64,000 nucleotides of DNA from Ga0077536 sp035325705. Its GTDB lineage: Bacteria; Pseudomonadota; Gammaproteobacteria; Ga0077536. Below, piece after piece: positions 33,929 to 42,140 of this stretch (position 1 is its first letter; the number at the start of each line of letters is the position of its first letter). The translations under genes and the position numbers were made by a program. The stretch spans positions 62,001 to 126,000 of the forward strand of contig DAOKZI010000002.1 of the NCBI GenBank assembly GCA_035325705.1. The letters run 5' to 3'. Under the pieces are notes generated by a model. It was not told the DNA's origin. It did no database searches and worked only from the letters and a program-made list of their open reading frames with translations.

Positions 33929-34402
33929 TCACTGCGCGCCGGTCTCCTCCGTCGCGCACTCCGCGGCCGGCACGAGCCGGTACTTCGTATGACACTGCAC
34001 GCAGTGGCCGGACACCTTCGACAGGGCCGCCATCAGCGTCTCGTCCCGGCCGCCCTCGGCGACGAGGGTCGCGAGATCGTCGAACGCCGCGTGCGTGGAG
34101 CGCCCGAGCTTGACGAACTCGTGCGGCAGCCCGGCGTGATGATTCGCTGCGTCCTTCTCCACCTGCGCCACCAGCGCGGAGCCCACGCCGGCGGCGCGTT
34201 CGCTCACGGCCTCGAAGTCGCGCTCGGCGAGCGCCGCATGTATGCCGTGCAGTGCGCCGAGCAGCTTGCGCATCTCCACGTGCAGGCGCTGGCGCATGTC
34301 CTCGGTGAGACAGAGGCCGATGGTGTCGTTCGCGGCGCAGGGCGCCGCCGCGATCAGGCTCGCCAGGCATGCCGCGGCCAGGCGCGCGAGCGTCCGGCTC
34401 AT
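33929..34402 (-). CDS. Periplasmic c-type cytochrome (c'/c556-like)
   Basis: 157 aa. Signal peptide (LARLAAACLASLIAAAPCAA), then a helical domain and one C-terminal heme-binding site CVQCH (~139-143), typical of the four-helix-bundle cytochrome c'/c556 class. A conserved Met in the first helix could be the axial ligand but cannot be chosen with certainty. Its start overlaps the sulfurtransferase stop (ATGA), so the two are co-translated, suggesting a sulfur-linked electron-transfer function. Confidence 0.85.
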   Translation of the reverse strand: MSRTLARLAAACLASLIAAAPCAANDTIGLCLTEDMRQRLHVEMRKLLGALHGIHAALAERDFEAVSERAAGVGSALVAQVEKDAANHHAGLPHEFVKLGRSTHAAFDDLATLVAEGGRDETLMAALSKVSGHCVQCHTKYRLVPAAECATEETGAQ

Positions 34403-35271
34403 GCCTCCATGCCCAGCTTCAGCGGCAGCGCCGGATCCGCGACCCATTCCCACATCGAGCCGTCGTAGACCGCGACGTCGCGATGCCCGCAGAGCGTCAG
34501 CGCGAGCGCGTCCATCGTCGCCGAGATGCCGCCGCCGCAGTAGCAGATGACGCGCGGCTTCGCGAAGGCGCCGACCGCTTCGAACAGCGGCTTCAGCCGC
34601 GCGGGCGGCAGAAAAGTGCCGTCGTTCGCATCGATCAGCGTGTCATAGAAGACGTTGAGGCTGCCGGGGATGTGTCCCGCGCGGCCATAGGTGTTCTTCT
34701 CGCCGGCATAGACGGCCGGTGCCAGCGCGTTGATCGTGCATACGCCGCTGTCGTTCATCGCCGCGCGCACGGCTTCGCGATCGGCCCACAGCGCGGGCCG
34801 CGGCCGCGGCGTCAGCGTCGCCGGCACGGGCGGCGTGGTCTGCGTGCTGAGCGGGCGCCCTTCACGCCGCCACTTCGCGAGCCCGCCGTCGAGCACGGCG
34901 ACGTCTTCGCAGCCGGCCGAGCGGAACATCCACCACAAGCGCGTCGCCCACATCGGGCTGCCGCTGCTGTAGACGACGACGCGGCGGCCGTCGCCGACGC
35001 CGAGCGCGCCGGCGAGCGCGCAGAAGCGCGCGACCGGCGGCATCATGAACTTCACTTCGGTGGTCTGATCGGAGAAGGTCTCGATCAGATCGACGAACTG
35101 CGCGCCGGGCACGTGGCCCGCGTCGAACTTCGCGCGTCCGCTCTCGGTCGCATAGCCATAGCCGTCGGGGTTCGGGTGCAGGAACACCGTGGCATCCAGG
35201 ATCGACAGATCGTCCGCGCCGAGCTCGCGCGCGAGCCAGTCCGTGCCGACCAGAAAACCGGGCATCTTCAT
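34399..35271 (-). CDS. Sulfurtransferase (two-domain rhodanese, SseA/TST-like)
   Basis: 290 aa. ATG at 35271 has GGAGG seven bases upstream. Two rhodanese domains: the first (~1-135) with LSILDATVF, GHVPGAQFVDL and DVAVLDGGLAKW; the second with GHIPGSLNVFYDTLID and an active-site loop VICYCGGGISATM, where the Cys before GGG is the persulfide-forming nucleophile. Length matches thiosulfate/3-mercaptopyruvate sulfurtransferases. No signal peptide, so cytosolic, although its partner cytochrome is periplasmic. Confidence 0.9.
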   Translation of the reverse strand: MKMPGFLVGTDWLARELGADDLSILDATVFLHPNPDGYGYATESGRAKFDAGHVPGAQFVDLIETFSDQTTEVKFMMPPVARFCALAGALGVGDGRRVVVYSSGSPMWATRLWWMFRSAGCEDVAVLDGGLAKWRREGRPLSTQTTPPVPATLTPRPRPALWADREAVRAAMNDSGVCTINALAPAVYAGEKNTYGRAGHIPGSLNVFYDTLIDANDGTFLPPARLKPLFEAVGAFAKPRVICYCGGGISATMDALALTLCGHRDVAVYDGSMWEWVADPALPLKLGMEA

Positions 35272-35453
35272 TCGTAATCCTCCCTCACCGCCCAATGCCC
35301 CTCGTGCGAGGCCGGACGCGTTCGTCGTTCGCTTCGTATGTCCAGCGCCATACAAACCCAATCGATGCGTCCGTGCAAGGGCGTCCGGCCCCGGGAAGGT
35401 GCCCGCGCCCGGAGTTCGACCGCACCGTGCATCACTACGTGCTCAAAGAGCCC

Positions 35454-35742
35454 GTAGCTTGGGCTGACGAAGGAAGCAGCCCAGCGGTCATGACGCACGA
35501 AACAGGCGTGGCGAGCCTACCTCCCGGATTCCGCGCCGCTGCGCGGCGCTCCTTCCGGGCTACAAGAGAACGATCTTCGTAGCCCGGGTGGAGCGCGCAG
35601 CGCGCAACCCGGGATCCGCGTCCGCGGTCCTATCATGCATCCGAGAAGAAGGCTGTCGCGTATCGGGCATGCCCGATCCCGGGTTTCGCTACGCTGCACC
35701 CGGGCTACGAGAACGGGGCGCCCTCTTTCACGGCAACCTACG
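35454..35742. repeat. Full-length composite palindromic intergenic element (copy B)
   Basis: The 519-nt gap 35272-35790 has no gene. The element is colinear with 7944-8272: hairpin GCTTGGGCTGACGAAGGAAG, left-facing REP (35522-35566), right-facing REP (35579-35613), shortened spacer with CATGCATCCGAGAAG and CGCGTATCGGGCATGCCC, third REP (35676-35708), then CCTCTTTCACGGCAACCTACG. Ends are near-inverted (CGTAGCTT/AACCTACG). 35272-35453 shows no recognised gene or repeat. Confidence 0.75.
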
Positions 35743-35790
35743 AGCTTTTCCTCCGTGGCTGGATACCGGGCTCAGGTCCAGCACGGCGCT

Positions 35791-37482
35791 TCAGGTAGGC
35801 CTGTGCTTCGCCAGCCAGCGGAATACATAGGCATCCGGAAATTCCGCGCCGGACTCGACGTATTCGAGCACGTTCGCGGCGCCGAGCACCCATTCCATCG
35901 TCGACGCCGTGCCGAGCGGGCCGCAGAACAGCAGCCTGTCGCCGACGGCGAGCGCGGTGCGCGCCTCGGGCAGGCAGATCAGCGCGCCGTCGCGCAGCAG
36001 GGCGAGCGGCAGCACGGGCAGGCGCTGCTCGCGCGCACGCGGTTCGCGCAATAGATGATCGAGCTCGAGCCGGCGGCCCGCGGCGAGCGCGTCGACGACC
36101 GCGGGCGCGTCCTCGCGATCGAGCCGCACTTCCCAGGTATCGGGCGTGCGGCCGTCGCAGTCCGCACGCACGCGCTCGTACAGCGCGGCCGACCAGGCTT
36201 CCGACTGCGCGCAGACGTGCTCGAGAAAACGCCGCAGCAGCGGGTTCGTCAGGTCGGCGAAGATGCGATTCACGAGCAGGCGGCTGGTCTCGACCGTGAG
36301 ATCGATCGGCGCGGCGAGGAACAGCGGATGATTCTTGTCACGATTCTCGCGGGCGACGATGAAGATGCGCTCGTTGGTCGCGCGCGCCGTCATCGCGATC
36401 GCGAGATTGCTGGTGTCGGTGTCGGTGCCGGCGATGAGCCCGACGGCCTCGCGACAGCCGGCGGCGATCAGGGCCTCGCGGCTGGTGCCCGCGCCGACGA
36501 TCGCATCCGCCGGTGCGACGCTCGGCTTCGGCTCGATGATGCGCGTCGTGATGCCTTCGGCCTGCAAGTGGCGGGCGACCGTGGAGCCGAAGCGGCCGTA
36601 GCCGCAGATCAGCCATAGGCCGCGCGGCGGCGCTTGCCGCGCGGGCAGCGGCTGTCCCGGCAGGCTGCCCAGCGCCTCGTGCAGGGCATGCGCGCTCGGC
36701 TTGTTGAGCGCGAGCGCGAGCTGGGTCGCGAAGATCTCGAAGGGATCGACGATCTCGTCCGCGGTGAACGACGGCAGCTTCGCGCGCGCGGCTTCGCTCT
36801 GCGCGCGGCAGACGATCTGCAGCCTGGGATTCAGCAGGCGCGCGGCGAGCGCAGCCTCGACGTTCGCCTCGTCGTCGCGCGACAGCGGCACGACGCCGCG
36901 GCAGCGCGGATGGCGCAGGCCCCCGAGCAGCAGCCGATTCGGATCGCGGAAATCGCCCGCCAGCGCCGGCAGATCGGCGCCCCACTCCATCAGCTCGAGC
37001 GCGGCGACGCGATCGGGATCGCGATCGATCGCGACGACGCGCAGCTTCTGCCGCATCAGCATCCGCGTGATCATCTCGCCGGTCTCGCCAAAGCCGCAGA
37101 CGAGGTAGAAGGGCTCGCTCATGCGCGCGACGGCGCGGCCGAAGCGCTGCTCGGCGATGGCGCGCCGGAAGGCCGGATCCTGCAGCAGCGCGAGGATCGC
37201 GCCGAAGGCATAGAGCCAACCGATCACCGTGAGATAGATCGACACCGTCGTCCACATCCGCTGCGCCGGCGTGAAGGCGTAGGGCACTTCGCCGAAGCCG
37301 ATCGTCGACGCGGTGTAGGTGATGAAGTAGAAGGCGTGGAAAAAATCGAAGCGCCACGGCCTGCCGTCGGCGTCGACGCCCGGAACGAGCACGAGGCCGC
37401 CGATCGCAATCGCGTAGACCACGACCAGCAGCAGGAGCGGCGTCCGCATGCGCCGCAGGAACAGGAAGAAGACGGGATTCAT
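35791..37482 (-). CDS. Potassium channel with two RCK/TrkA-N domains
   Basis: 563 aa. Two N-terminal transmembrane helices (~13-35 and ~80-100) flank a pore loop with the selectivity filter TASTIGFGE. Then two tandem Rossmann RCK domains, first FYLVCGFGETGEMITRMLM (~125), second LWLICGYGRFGSTVARHL (~300), each with the GxGxxG nucleotide site, and TrkA-C-like C-terminal segments. This is a Kch/MthK-like channel with both RCK domains in one chain, in the inner membrane, gated by nucleotide or Ca2+. The next gene (DUF6394-like) commonly accompanies such channels. Confidence 0.92.
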   Translation of the reverse strand: MNPVFFLFLRRMRTPLLLLVVVYAIAIGGLVLVPGVDADGRPWRFDFFHAFYFITYTASTIGFGEVPYAFTPAQRMWTTVSIYLTVIGWLYAFGAILALLQDPAFRRAIAEQRFGRAVARMSEPFYLVCGFGETGEMITRMLMRQKLRVVAIDRDPDRVAALELMEWGADLPALAGDFRDPNRLLLGGLRHPRCRGVVPLSRDDEANVEAALAARLLNPRLQIVCRAQSEAARAKLPSFTADEIVDPFEIFATQLALALNKPSAHALHEALGSLPGQPLPARQAPPRGLWLICGYGRFGSTVARHLQAEGITTRIIEPKPSVAPADAIVGAGTSREALIAAGCREAVGLIAGTDTDTSNLAIAMTARATNERIFIVARENRDKNHPLFLAAPIDLTVETSRLLVNRIFADLTNPLLRRFLEHVCAQSEAWSAALYERVRADCDGRTPDTWEVRLDREDAPAVVDALAAGRRLELDHLLREPRAREQRLPVLPLALLRDGALICLPEARTALAVGDRLLFCGPLGTASTMEWVLGAANVLEYVESGAEFPDAYVFRWLAKHRPT

Positions 37483-37510
37483 GCGCCGGCCGTGTCGCGG
37501 CCCCCGCGGC

Positions 37511-37894
37511 TCAGCGCCGCAGGTTCACCGTTTCGGCGATCAGGAGCACCACCGAGGCCGTGTTCGCGAGCAGCGCACCGGCCGCGAGCGACACCACCGA
37601 GATCACGGCCTCCTGCGAATCCGCATCGCCATGCACCTGGCTGTAGACGCCCCAGGTGACGGCTGCCGCGATCAGGTGCAAGTCGGCGACGAGGCTGGTC
37701 GCGAGCAGCACGGCGCCCATGTGGGTGCGATCGCCGAGCTTGAGCAGCGTCGCGATCAGGCTCACCACCAGCGCCGCGAACAGCTCGTAGGCCGGATGAT
37801 GGATCGCGATGTCGCTGTCGCCCCATACGAAGCTCACGTTGAGCGCCGCGGCGAGCAGGATGAAGAAGGCGAAGACGACCTTTTCGAAGTTCAT
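37511..37894 (-). CDS. Small integral membrane protein (DUF6394-like)
   Basis: 127 aa with four predicted transmembrane helices (FAFFILLAAALNVSFVWG, FAALVVSLIATLLKLGD, MGAVLLATSLVADLHLIAAAV, VVSLAAGALLANTASVVLLIAETV). The sequence YELFAALVVSLIATLLKLGDRTHMGAVLLATSLVADLHLIAA is the core I associate with DUF6394 from memory. Upstream of, and co-oriented with, the RCK potassium channel (28 nt), so it is a likely auxiliary subunit. No function established. Confidence 0.8.
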   Translation of the reverse strand: MNFEKVVFAFFILLAAALNVSFVWGDSDIAIHHPAYELFAALVVSLIATLLKLGDRTHMGAVLLATSLVADLHLIAAAVTWGVYSQVHGDADSQEAVISVVSLAAGALLANTASVVLLIAETVNLRR

Positions 37895-37915
37895 GGAGGA
37901 TCTCGGCGCCGGCGC

Positions 37916-38395
37916 TCACGCGCCGATCACGTCCGGCGCGGGCAGGCCGCGCGCGGCGCATTCGCGGCGGTAGATCTTCAGGATCTTGCCGGCATCGAGC
38001 ACGCTCTCGACCTTGCCGTCCGGCGTCAAATTGAGATTCGCGCCGCGAATCGCAAACCACACCTCGGTATCGCCGGTGTTGTCGGCGAGCGCCGTCAAGG
38101 TGTGGATCGAGCCCGCGGGCTCGTACAGGTAGGAGCCGGCGCGGTTGATCTCGGGATATTCGAGATATTTCCACGCGCCGCACAGCGTGAACGCATACAC
38201 CTCACCGGTGTGCTTGTGCCGCTGCACGACGACACCGGGCTCGAAGCGTGTCTTCAACACCCACAGCCCCGCCTCGACGTCCGCCTGCAGCAGTTGAAAG
38301 CTGACGCCTTCGGCAAGCGAGACCCAGGGCAGATCGTCCTTGCCGCGATGGAGGGCCGCCGGCACACCGGGCACGGCCGCGAGCTGTTCGTTCAT
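37916..38395 (-). CDS. Cupin protein (2,4'-dihydroxyacetophenone dioxygenase-like)
   Basis: 159 aa. Cupin motif 1 QRHKHTGEVYAFTLCGAWKYLEYPE (His, His, Glu metal set) and motif 2 around PAGSIHTLTALADNTGD (His). This is the pattern of the DAD cupins that cleave a C-C bond in hydroxyacetophenones with Fe, but many relatives have unknown roles. A perfect CRP-type site lies 77 nt upstream of the ATG. Operon with the membrane protein (21-nt gap) and the channel is probable. Confidence 0.84.
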   Translation of the reverse strand: MNEQLAAVPGVPAALHRGKDDLPWVSLAEGVSFQLLQADVEAGLWVLKTRFEPGVVVQRHKHTGEVYAFTLCGAWKYLEYPEINRAGSYLYEPAGSIHTLTALADNTGDTEVWFAIRGANLNLTPDGKVESVLDAGKILKIYRRECAARGLPAPDVIGA

Positions 38396-38471
38396 CGATT
38401 CATCTCCCGTTCAGTGGCCGCAGGCCGGCGCGCAGCGCGTGCGTCGGCGCGCGGCGCCGATTGTCACATTT

Positions 38472-38487
38472 TGTGACCCGGCTCACA
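38472..38487. promoter_or_regulatory. Perfect CRP/Clp-type binding site
   Basis: TGTGA-CCCGGC-TCACA (38472-38487) is an exact match to the CRP consensus halves with a 6-nt spacer. It overlaps a second palindrome GTCACA-TTT-TGTGAC (38463-38477). It lies 77 nt from the cupin start and 77 nt from the lipoprotein start, in the divergent region. Confidence 0.6.
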
Positions 38488-38563
38488 CCACCTTCCTTCA
38501 TTGCGCAGGCACCATGCGGGCCATCGGGCTTTCGAGCACCCGCTGCGAGGAGGATGGACACGC

Positions 38564-39091
38564 ATGACGAATACGCATACACCGCGCTCGACTGCACGTT
38601 CCATGGTGATCGCCGTCGCTGCGATCGCGCTTGCGGCCTGCGGCAGCATGCCGGAGGAACGAGCGGTCAGCGGCGCGGGCATCGGCGCCGGCGCGGGTGC
38701 CGCGCTCGGCGCGGTGACGGGCATGTCGGTGGCGACGGGCGCCTTGATCGGTGCGGCCGCCGGCGGTCTCACCGGCGCGCTGACGAACGACCGTCAGGTC
38801 AATCTCGGTCAGCCGGCGTGGAAGCAGAGCCAGCAAGCACAGGCCGCGGCAGCACCGGCCGGCTATCCGCAGCAGCCCGCGTACGACAACGTGATCGCGA
38901 CGATCCAGACCGATCTGAACCGGCTCGGCTATGACGCCGGTACGGCGGACGGTGTGCTCGGACCGCGCACCAGCGAGGCGATCCGCCGCTACCAGCGCGA
39001 TCACAGTCTGCTGGTCGATGGCCGCGCGACGCCGGAGCTCGCGAATCACATTCACAGCCAGGGCCGTCCGCTCGCGCGGAACCCCGGCTGA
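38564..39091 (+). CDS. Lipoprotein with glycine-zipper and peptidoglycan-binding domain
   Basis: 175 aa. ATG at 38564 follows GAGGAGG by ten bases. Lipobox LAAC: signal peptide ends at residues ~25-28 and the Cys is lipidated. Then a glycine-rich helical hairpin (GAGIGAGAGAALGAVTGMSVATGALIGAAAGGLTGAL, glycine-zipper/YMGG type), a Gln/Ala linker and a PG_binding_1 domain (IATIQTDLNRLGYDAGTADGVLGPRTSEAIRRYQRDHSLLVDG). Probably an outer-membrane lipoprotein tied to peptidoglycan. Start of a transcript under the CRP-type site; a hairpin (39107-39130) follows. Confidence 0.9.
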   Translation: MTNTHTPRSTARSMVIAVAAIALAACGSMPEERAVSGAGIGAGAGAALGAVTGMSVATGALIGAAAGGLTGALTNDRQVNLGQPAWKQSQQAQAAAAPAGYPQQPAYDNVIATIQTDLNRLGYDAGTADGVLGPRTSEAIRRYQRDHSLLVDGRATPELANHIHSQGRPLARNPG

Positions 39092-39106
39092 ACGCACGAA
39101 GGAAGC

Positions 39107-39130
39107 GCCGCGTCAGGGAAAAGACGCGGC
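39107..39130 (+). terminator. Possible terminator hairpin
   Basis: GCCGCGTC pairs with GACGCGGC across an 8-nt loop (39107-39130) 15 nt after the lipoprotein stop; a second short stem CGGCAC/GTGCCG follows at 39134-39151. No T run, so low confidence. Confidence 0.4.
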
Positions 39131-39263
39131 AGCCGGCACCGGGACGTGCCGCCGCGACGTCACGATCAGCACAGAGGCGAACCGTGGCACCGCGCGAGGG
39201 GACAGCGTTTCGCCGTCCGGCGATGCGCCGCTGCCAGGAGGGAAACGCGGGACATCGTGTCGA

Positions 39264-39605
39264 TCACTCCTCCGCCGCGCAGGGATAGCGACGGCGGAGG
39301 ATCTCTTCGACGGCCGCGGGCGCCGCCCGCGCCGGATCCATTTCCGCCAAATCTTCGACGACCTGCGCCGCGAGCGTCGCTGCCGACGTGCCGTCCGGTA
39401 CGCACCACGCGCGCGGCGGCGGACCGTCCTTGCCGCAGACGCCGCAGGGCGCGACATACCAGTCGCACATCGCAGCGCGCTCACCGGCATAGCCCGCGGC
39501 GAGCGCCTGCGTACAGGTCTCGTGCAGCTCGGCTACCGTCGGCGCGGCGAATGCGGCGGGCGCGATGCAGACGGCGAGCCCAAAGAAGCCCGCGACCTTG
39601 CTCAT
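39264..39605 (-). CDS. Rap1a/Tai-like periplasmic protein
   Basis: 113 aa. Signal peptide MSKVAGFFGLAVCIAPAAFA. The mature part has the Cys-rich pattern of the Rap1a/Tai family (ELHETCTQALAAGYAGERAAMCDWYVAPCG...CVPDGTSAATLAAQVVEDLAEMDPARAAPAAVEEILRRRYPC). In Serratia this fold gives immunity against type VI amidase effectors; many homologues occur with no effector nearby. No Tae/Ssp-type amidase or other T6SS gene is in this window. Convergent with the lipoprotein and downstream of the PNPOx-like gene (same strand, 19-nt gap). Confidence 0.8.
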   Translation of the reverse strand: MSKVAGFFGLAVCIAPAAFAAPTVAELHETCTQALAAGYAGERAAMCDWYVAPCGVCGKDGPPPRAWCVPDGTSAATLAAQVVEDLAEMDPARAAPAAVEEILRRRYPCAAEE

Positions 39606-39624
39606 CACCGCGTGCGCCGGGCTC

Positions 39625-40281
39625 TCAGGCTTCGCCGTTCTGCAGCTTCTCCATGTACTGCTCGAGCGTGAGCTCGCCGCCCTCCTGCGCCGGCCGGCCG
39701 ACATCCTTGGGCGGCAGCACGTCCTGCACGCTGTCGAGCCGTTTCCACACCGCGAGCGGCGTATGGCAATCGGCGCGCGGCACGTAGCGCGACGAAGCGA
39801 CGCGCTGATAACGATGGATGTAGCGCGGGCAGTTGATCCACAGCTTCGTGATCTGCACGCGCACCACGAGCTCGGCGCCGGTATAGCTCGCGAGCAGCGG
39901 ATCGTCGATGTCGATCGAGGCCTCGCCGTGCACGCGCAGGCGATGCGGCTTCTCGAAATCCATGAACAGCATGCCGACCTTGCGGTTCGTCGCGATGTTG
40001 CCCATCGAGAAGAACATGCCGTTGCCGTCGTAGCTCGGAAAGGCCAGCGTGCCGTCGTCGAGCGCGCGCACGAAGCCGGGATCGCCGCCCTTGTGGGAAG
40101 TGGTCGGAAAGCCGTGCTGATCGACGGTGGAGAGGAAGAAGAAATCGCGACTCTGGACGAAAGCCTTGTCCATGTCGTCCAGCGTGGACTTGACGATCAT
40201 CTCCTCGAGTCGATCGGCCATCTTGCGCGTGGCAAAGCGATCCTGCAGCGCGCGGTGCTGTTCGTTGTAGATCTTGCTCAT
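39625..40281 (-). CDS. Pyridoxamine-5'-phosphate-oxidase-fold protein
   Basis: 218 aa. ATG at 40281 has GGGGAG six bases upstream. Split-barrel flavin-binding fold: SRDFFFLSTVDQHGFPTTSHKGGDPGF, DGTLAFPSYDGNGMFFSMGNIATNRKVGMLFMDFEKPHRLRVHGEASI. Members bind FMN or F420 and reduce small molecules; this size and pattern (long N-terminal helix, ~215 aa) are common in proteobacterial 'pyridoxamine 5'-phosphate oxidase family' proteins of unknown substrate. Confidence 0.87.
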   Translation of the reverse strand: MSKIYNEQHRALQDRFATRKMADRLEEMIVKSTLDDMDKAFVQSRDFFFLSTVDQHGFPTTSHKGGDPGFVRALDDGTLAFPSYDGNGMFFSMGNIATNRKVGMLFMDFEKPHRLRVHGEASIDIDDPLLASYTGAELVVRVQITKLWINCPRYIHRYQRVASSRYVPRADCHTPLAVWKRLDSVQDVLPPKDVGRPAQEGGELTLEQYMEKLQNGEA

Positions 40282-40554
40282 GATGTACTCCCCGTGGCGC
40301 CCCACGGGGCGCGCGCTTCGCGTATGGGAATCCGGAAACCCGTGCGTTCGCCCAAGGCCCGGCCGCCGCGCGCTGCCTCGTCGCTCCGAGCCTAGCGGCG
40401 CGCCGGTTCGGGCGTCAATGCCGGCCTGAGTGCCACCGAGGTGATCGGGAATTGCCTGGATTGTCGTGAAAATGCGTTGCGGTCGTGGTAGCCCCTATGA
40501 GAGGCCTGGCATCGACCCCGGGGGGTAAGGACCGGGGAGGAGCCGAACCGGATT

Positions 40555-41203
40555 CCGCTGCGCGGAATACGGGAGGGGGGCTCACCACGCCTCTTTCATG
40601 ATGGCGGGTGACGCAGGCCGTTGGGCCGACGAAGGAAGCCAAGGTTGGCGCCCGATGTTGGGCTTCCTTCGTCAGCCCAACCTACATCGGCTACGATGAT
40701 GAGGCGCGCGCATCATTTCCAATCATGAAAGAGACATAGTCTTCCGACGTGAACGGCGCTTCGTAGCCCGGGTGGAGCGCGCAGCGCGTAACCCGGGATC
40801 GGCGTTCGTCGTCTCTCATGCATTCGAGAAGACTCGGCGCGGTGCGCGCCGCGCGCAGGGCCGAAAGCCTTTGCGTATCGGGCATGCCGGATCCCGGGTT
40901 CCGCTACGCTGCACCCGGGCTACGAAAACGGGGCGCCGAGCGCTCGCGTAGCTTGGGCTGACGAGGAAGCCCAACATCGGGCGCTTCAAGGTGAATGGCG
41001 CTTCGTAGCCCGGGTGGAGCGCGCAGCGCGTAACCCGGGATTCGGCGGCCATCATCTCTCATGCATTCGAGAAGACCCTGCACGGTGCGCACCGCGCAGG
41101 GCGGAAAGCCTTTGCGTATCGGACATGCCGGATCCCGGGTTCCGCTACGCTGCACCCGGGCTACGGGAACGAGGCGCCCTCTTTCACGGCAGCCTACGAA
41201 TCT
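40555..41203. repeat. Array of palindromic intergenic elements
   Basis: The 940-nt region 40282-41221 has no gene. From 40553 it contains a broken REP, the CCTCTTTCATGATGGCGGGTGACGC block (40590-40614), two inverted copies of the TTGGGCT...AGCCCAA hairpin (40621-40643, 40657-40684), ATCATGAAAGAGACATAG (40722-40739), composite unit X (40764-40923), another TTGGGCTG hairpin (40951-40975), and a second unit X (41005-41165) ending CCTCTTTCACGGCAGCCTACG. The X units agree in REP arms, CATTCGAGAAGAC and GCCTTTGCGTATCGG. 40282-40552 holds nothing I recognise. Confidence 0.75.
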
Positions 41204-41221
41204 TCTTCCGGATGAGCGCTT

Positions 41222-42001
41222 TCAATCGAGCAGCCGCCGATCCGGCGCTCGTTTCTCCAGAAAGGCGCTCATGATTTCGCGCGCGGCGGGCGTCGTCAGC
41301 AGCTCGCCGAAGCGTTCGATTTCGATCTCGATGCGCTCGGCGACGGGCTCCTCGGCGCGCTTCAACAGCGCTTTCGTCGCGCGCAGGGCCTGACGCGGCT
41401 TGGCGGCCAGCTTGGCAGCGGTGGCGAGGGCTCGCGCTTCGACGTCTTCGCTCGCGCAGATCCCGTGCACGAGACCGAGCCGAGCGGCTTCCTCGGCGTC
41501 GAAGGCCTCGCCGAGCAGCAGGAGACGCGCGGCGTGCTGATAGCCGGCGAGACGCGGCAGCAACAGCGACGAGCCCGCCTCGGGACAGAGACCGAGATTG
41601 ATGAAGGGCAAGGAGAACTTCGCGACCGGCGTGGCAAAGACGAAGTCGCAGTGGAGCAGCATCGTCGTGCCGATGCCGATGGCGACGCCGTCGACGGCCG
41701 CGACCAGCGGCACGGTGGCGGCCGCCAGCGCGCGGATCAGGCCGTGCGCCGGCCGCGGGACGCCCGCCTCGCCGCTCGCGACGAAGCTTTCGAGATCGTT
41801 GCCGGCGGAGAACGCGCCGGGCACGCCGCAGACGAGCACGCAGCGCACGGCGGCATCGTCTTCGGCGCGCAGCAGCGCGGCGGTGAAAGCCTCGTACATG
41901 TCGCCGGTCAGCGCGTTTCTCTTCGCCGGGCGATTCATGCGCACGGTGAGGATGCCGTCGGCGAAGCCGGTGACCAGCGTGGCGGTGGAAGACTGGGACA
42001 T
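41222..42001 (-). CDS. Enoyl-CoA hydratase/isomerase family protein
   Basis: 259 aa. Crotonase fold: NRPAKRNALTGDMYEAF, oxyanion-hole segment GAFSAGNDLESF, GVAIGIGTTMLLHCDFVFA, and LGLCPEAGSSLLLPRL, where the Glu in CPEAG fits the PECI/Eci2-type isomerase more than a two-Glu hydratase. Start ATG 42001 has GAGGAGGG upstream. Divergent from the SDR gene (139 nt). With the SDR, thioesterase, and hydroxyacyl-type enzymes, likely part of a fatty or ring-derived acyl-CoA route. Confidence 0.9.
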   Translation of the reverse strand: MSQSSTATLVTGFADGILTVRMNRPAKRNALTGDMYEAFTAALLRAEDDAAVRCVLVCGVPGAFSAGNDLESFVASGEAGVPRPAHGLIRALAAATVPLVAAVDGVAIGIGTTMLLHCDFVFATPVAKFSLPFINLGLCPEAGSSLLLPRLAGYQHAARLLLLGEAFDAEEAARLGLVHGICASEDVEARALATAAKLAAKPRQALRATKALLKRAEEPVAERIEIEIERFGELLTTPAAREIMSAFLEKRAPDRRLLD

Positions 42002-42140
42002 TGCGGGCCCTCCTCGGCCTGTCCAGGACCGGCCCGGGCCGGCGGACGGCCAGCATAATGCGCCGTGGGCGCGGCGGCGACTGGCCCGTAACGCGGCGCG
42101 CCGCTATAGTCCCGCCCAGCTTTCTGCCTCTCGGACATCC

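Noticed and set aside
40282..41221. Possible small genes within the repeat array
   Set aside because: All open frames here are made of the repeat arms themselves (Gly/Arg/Pro-rich) and recur in other repeat clusters.
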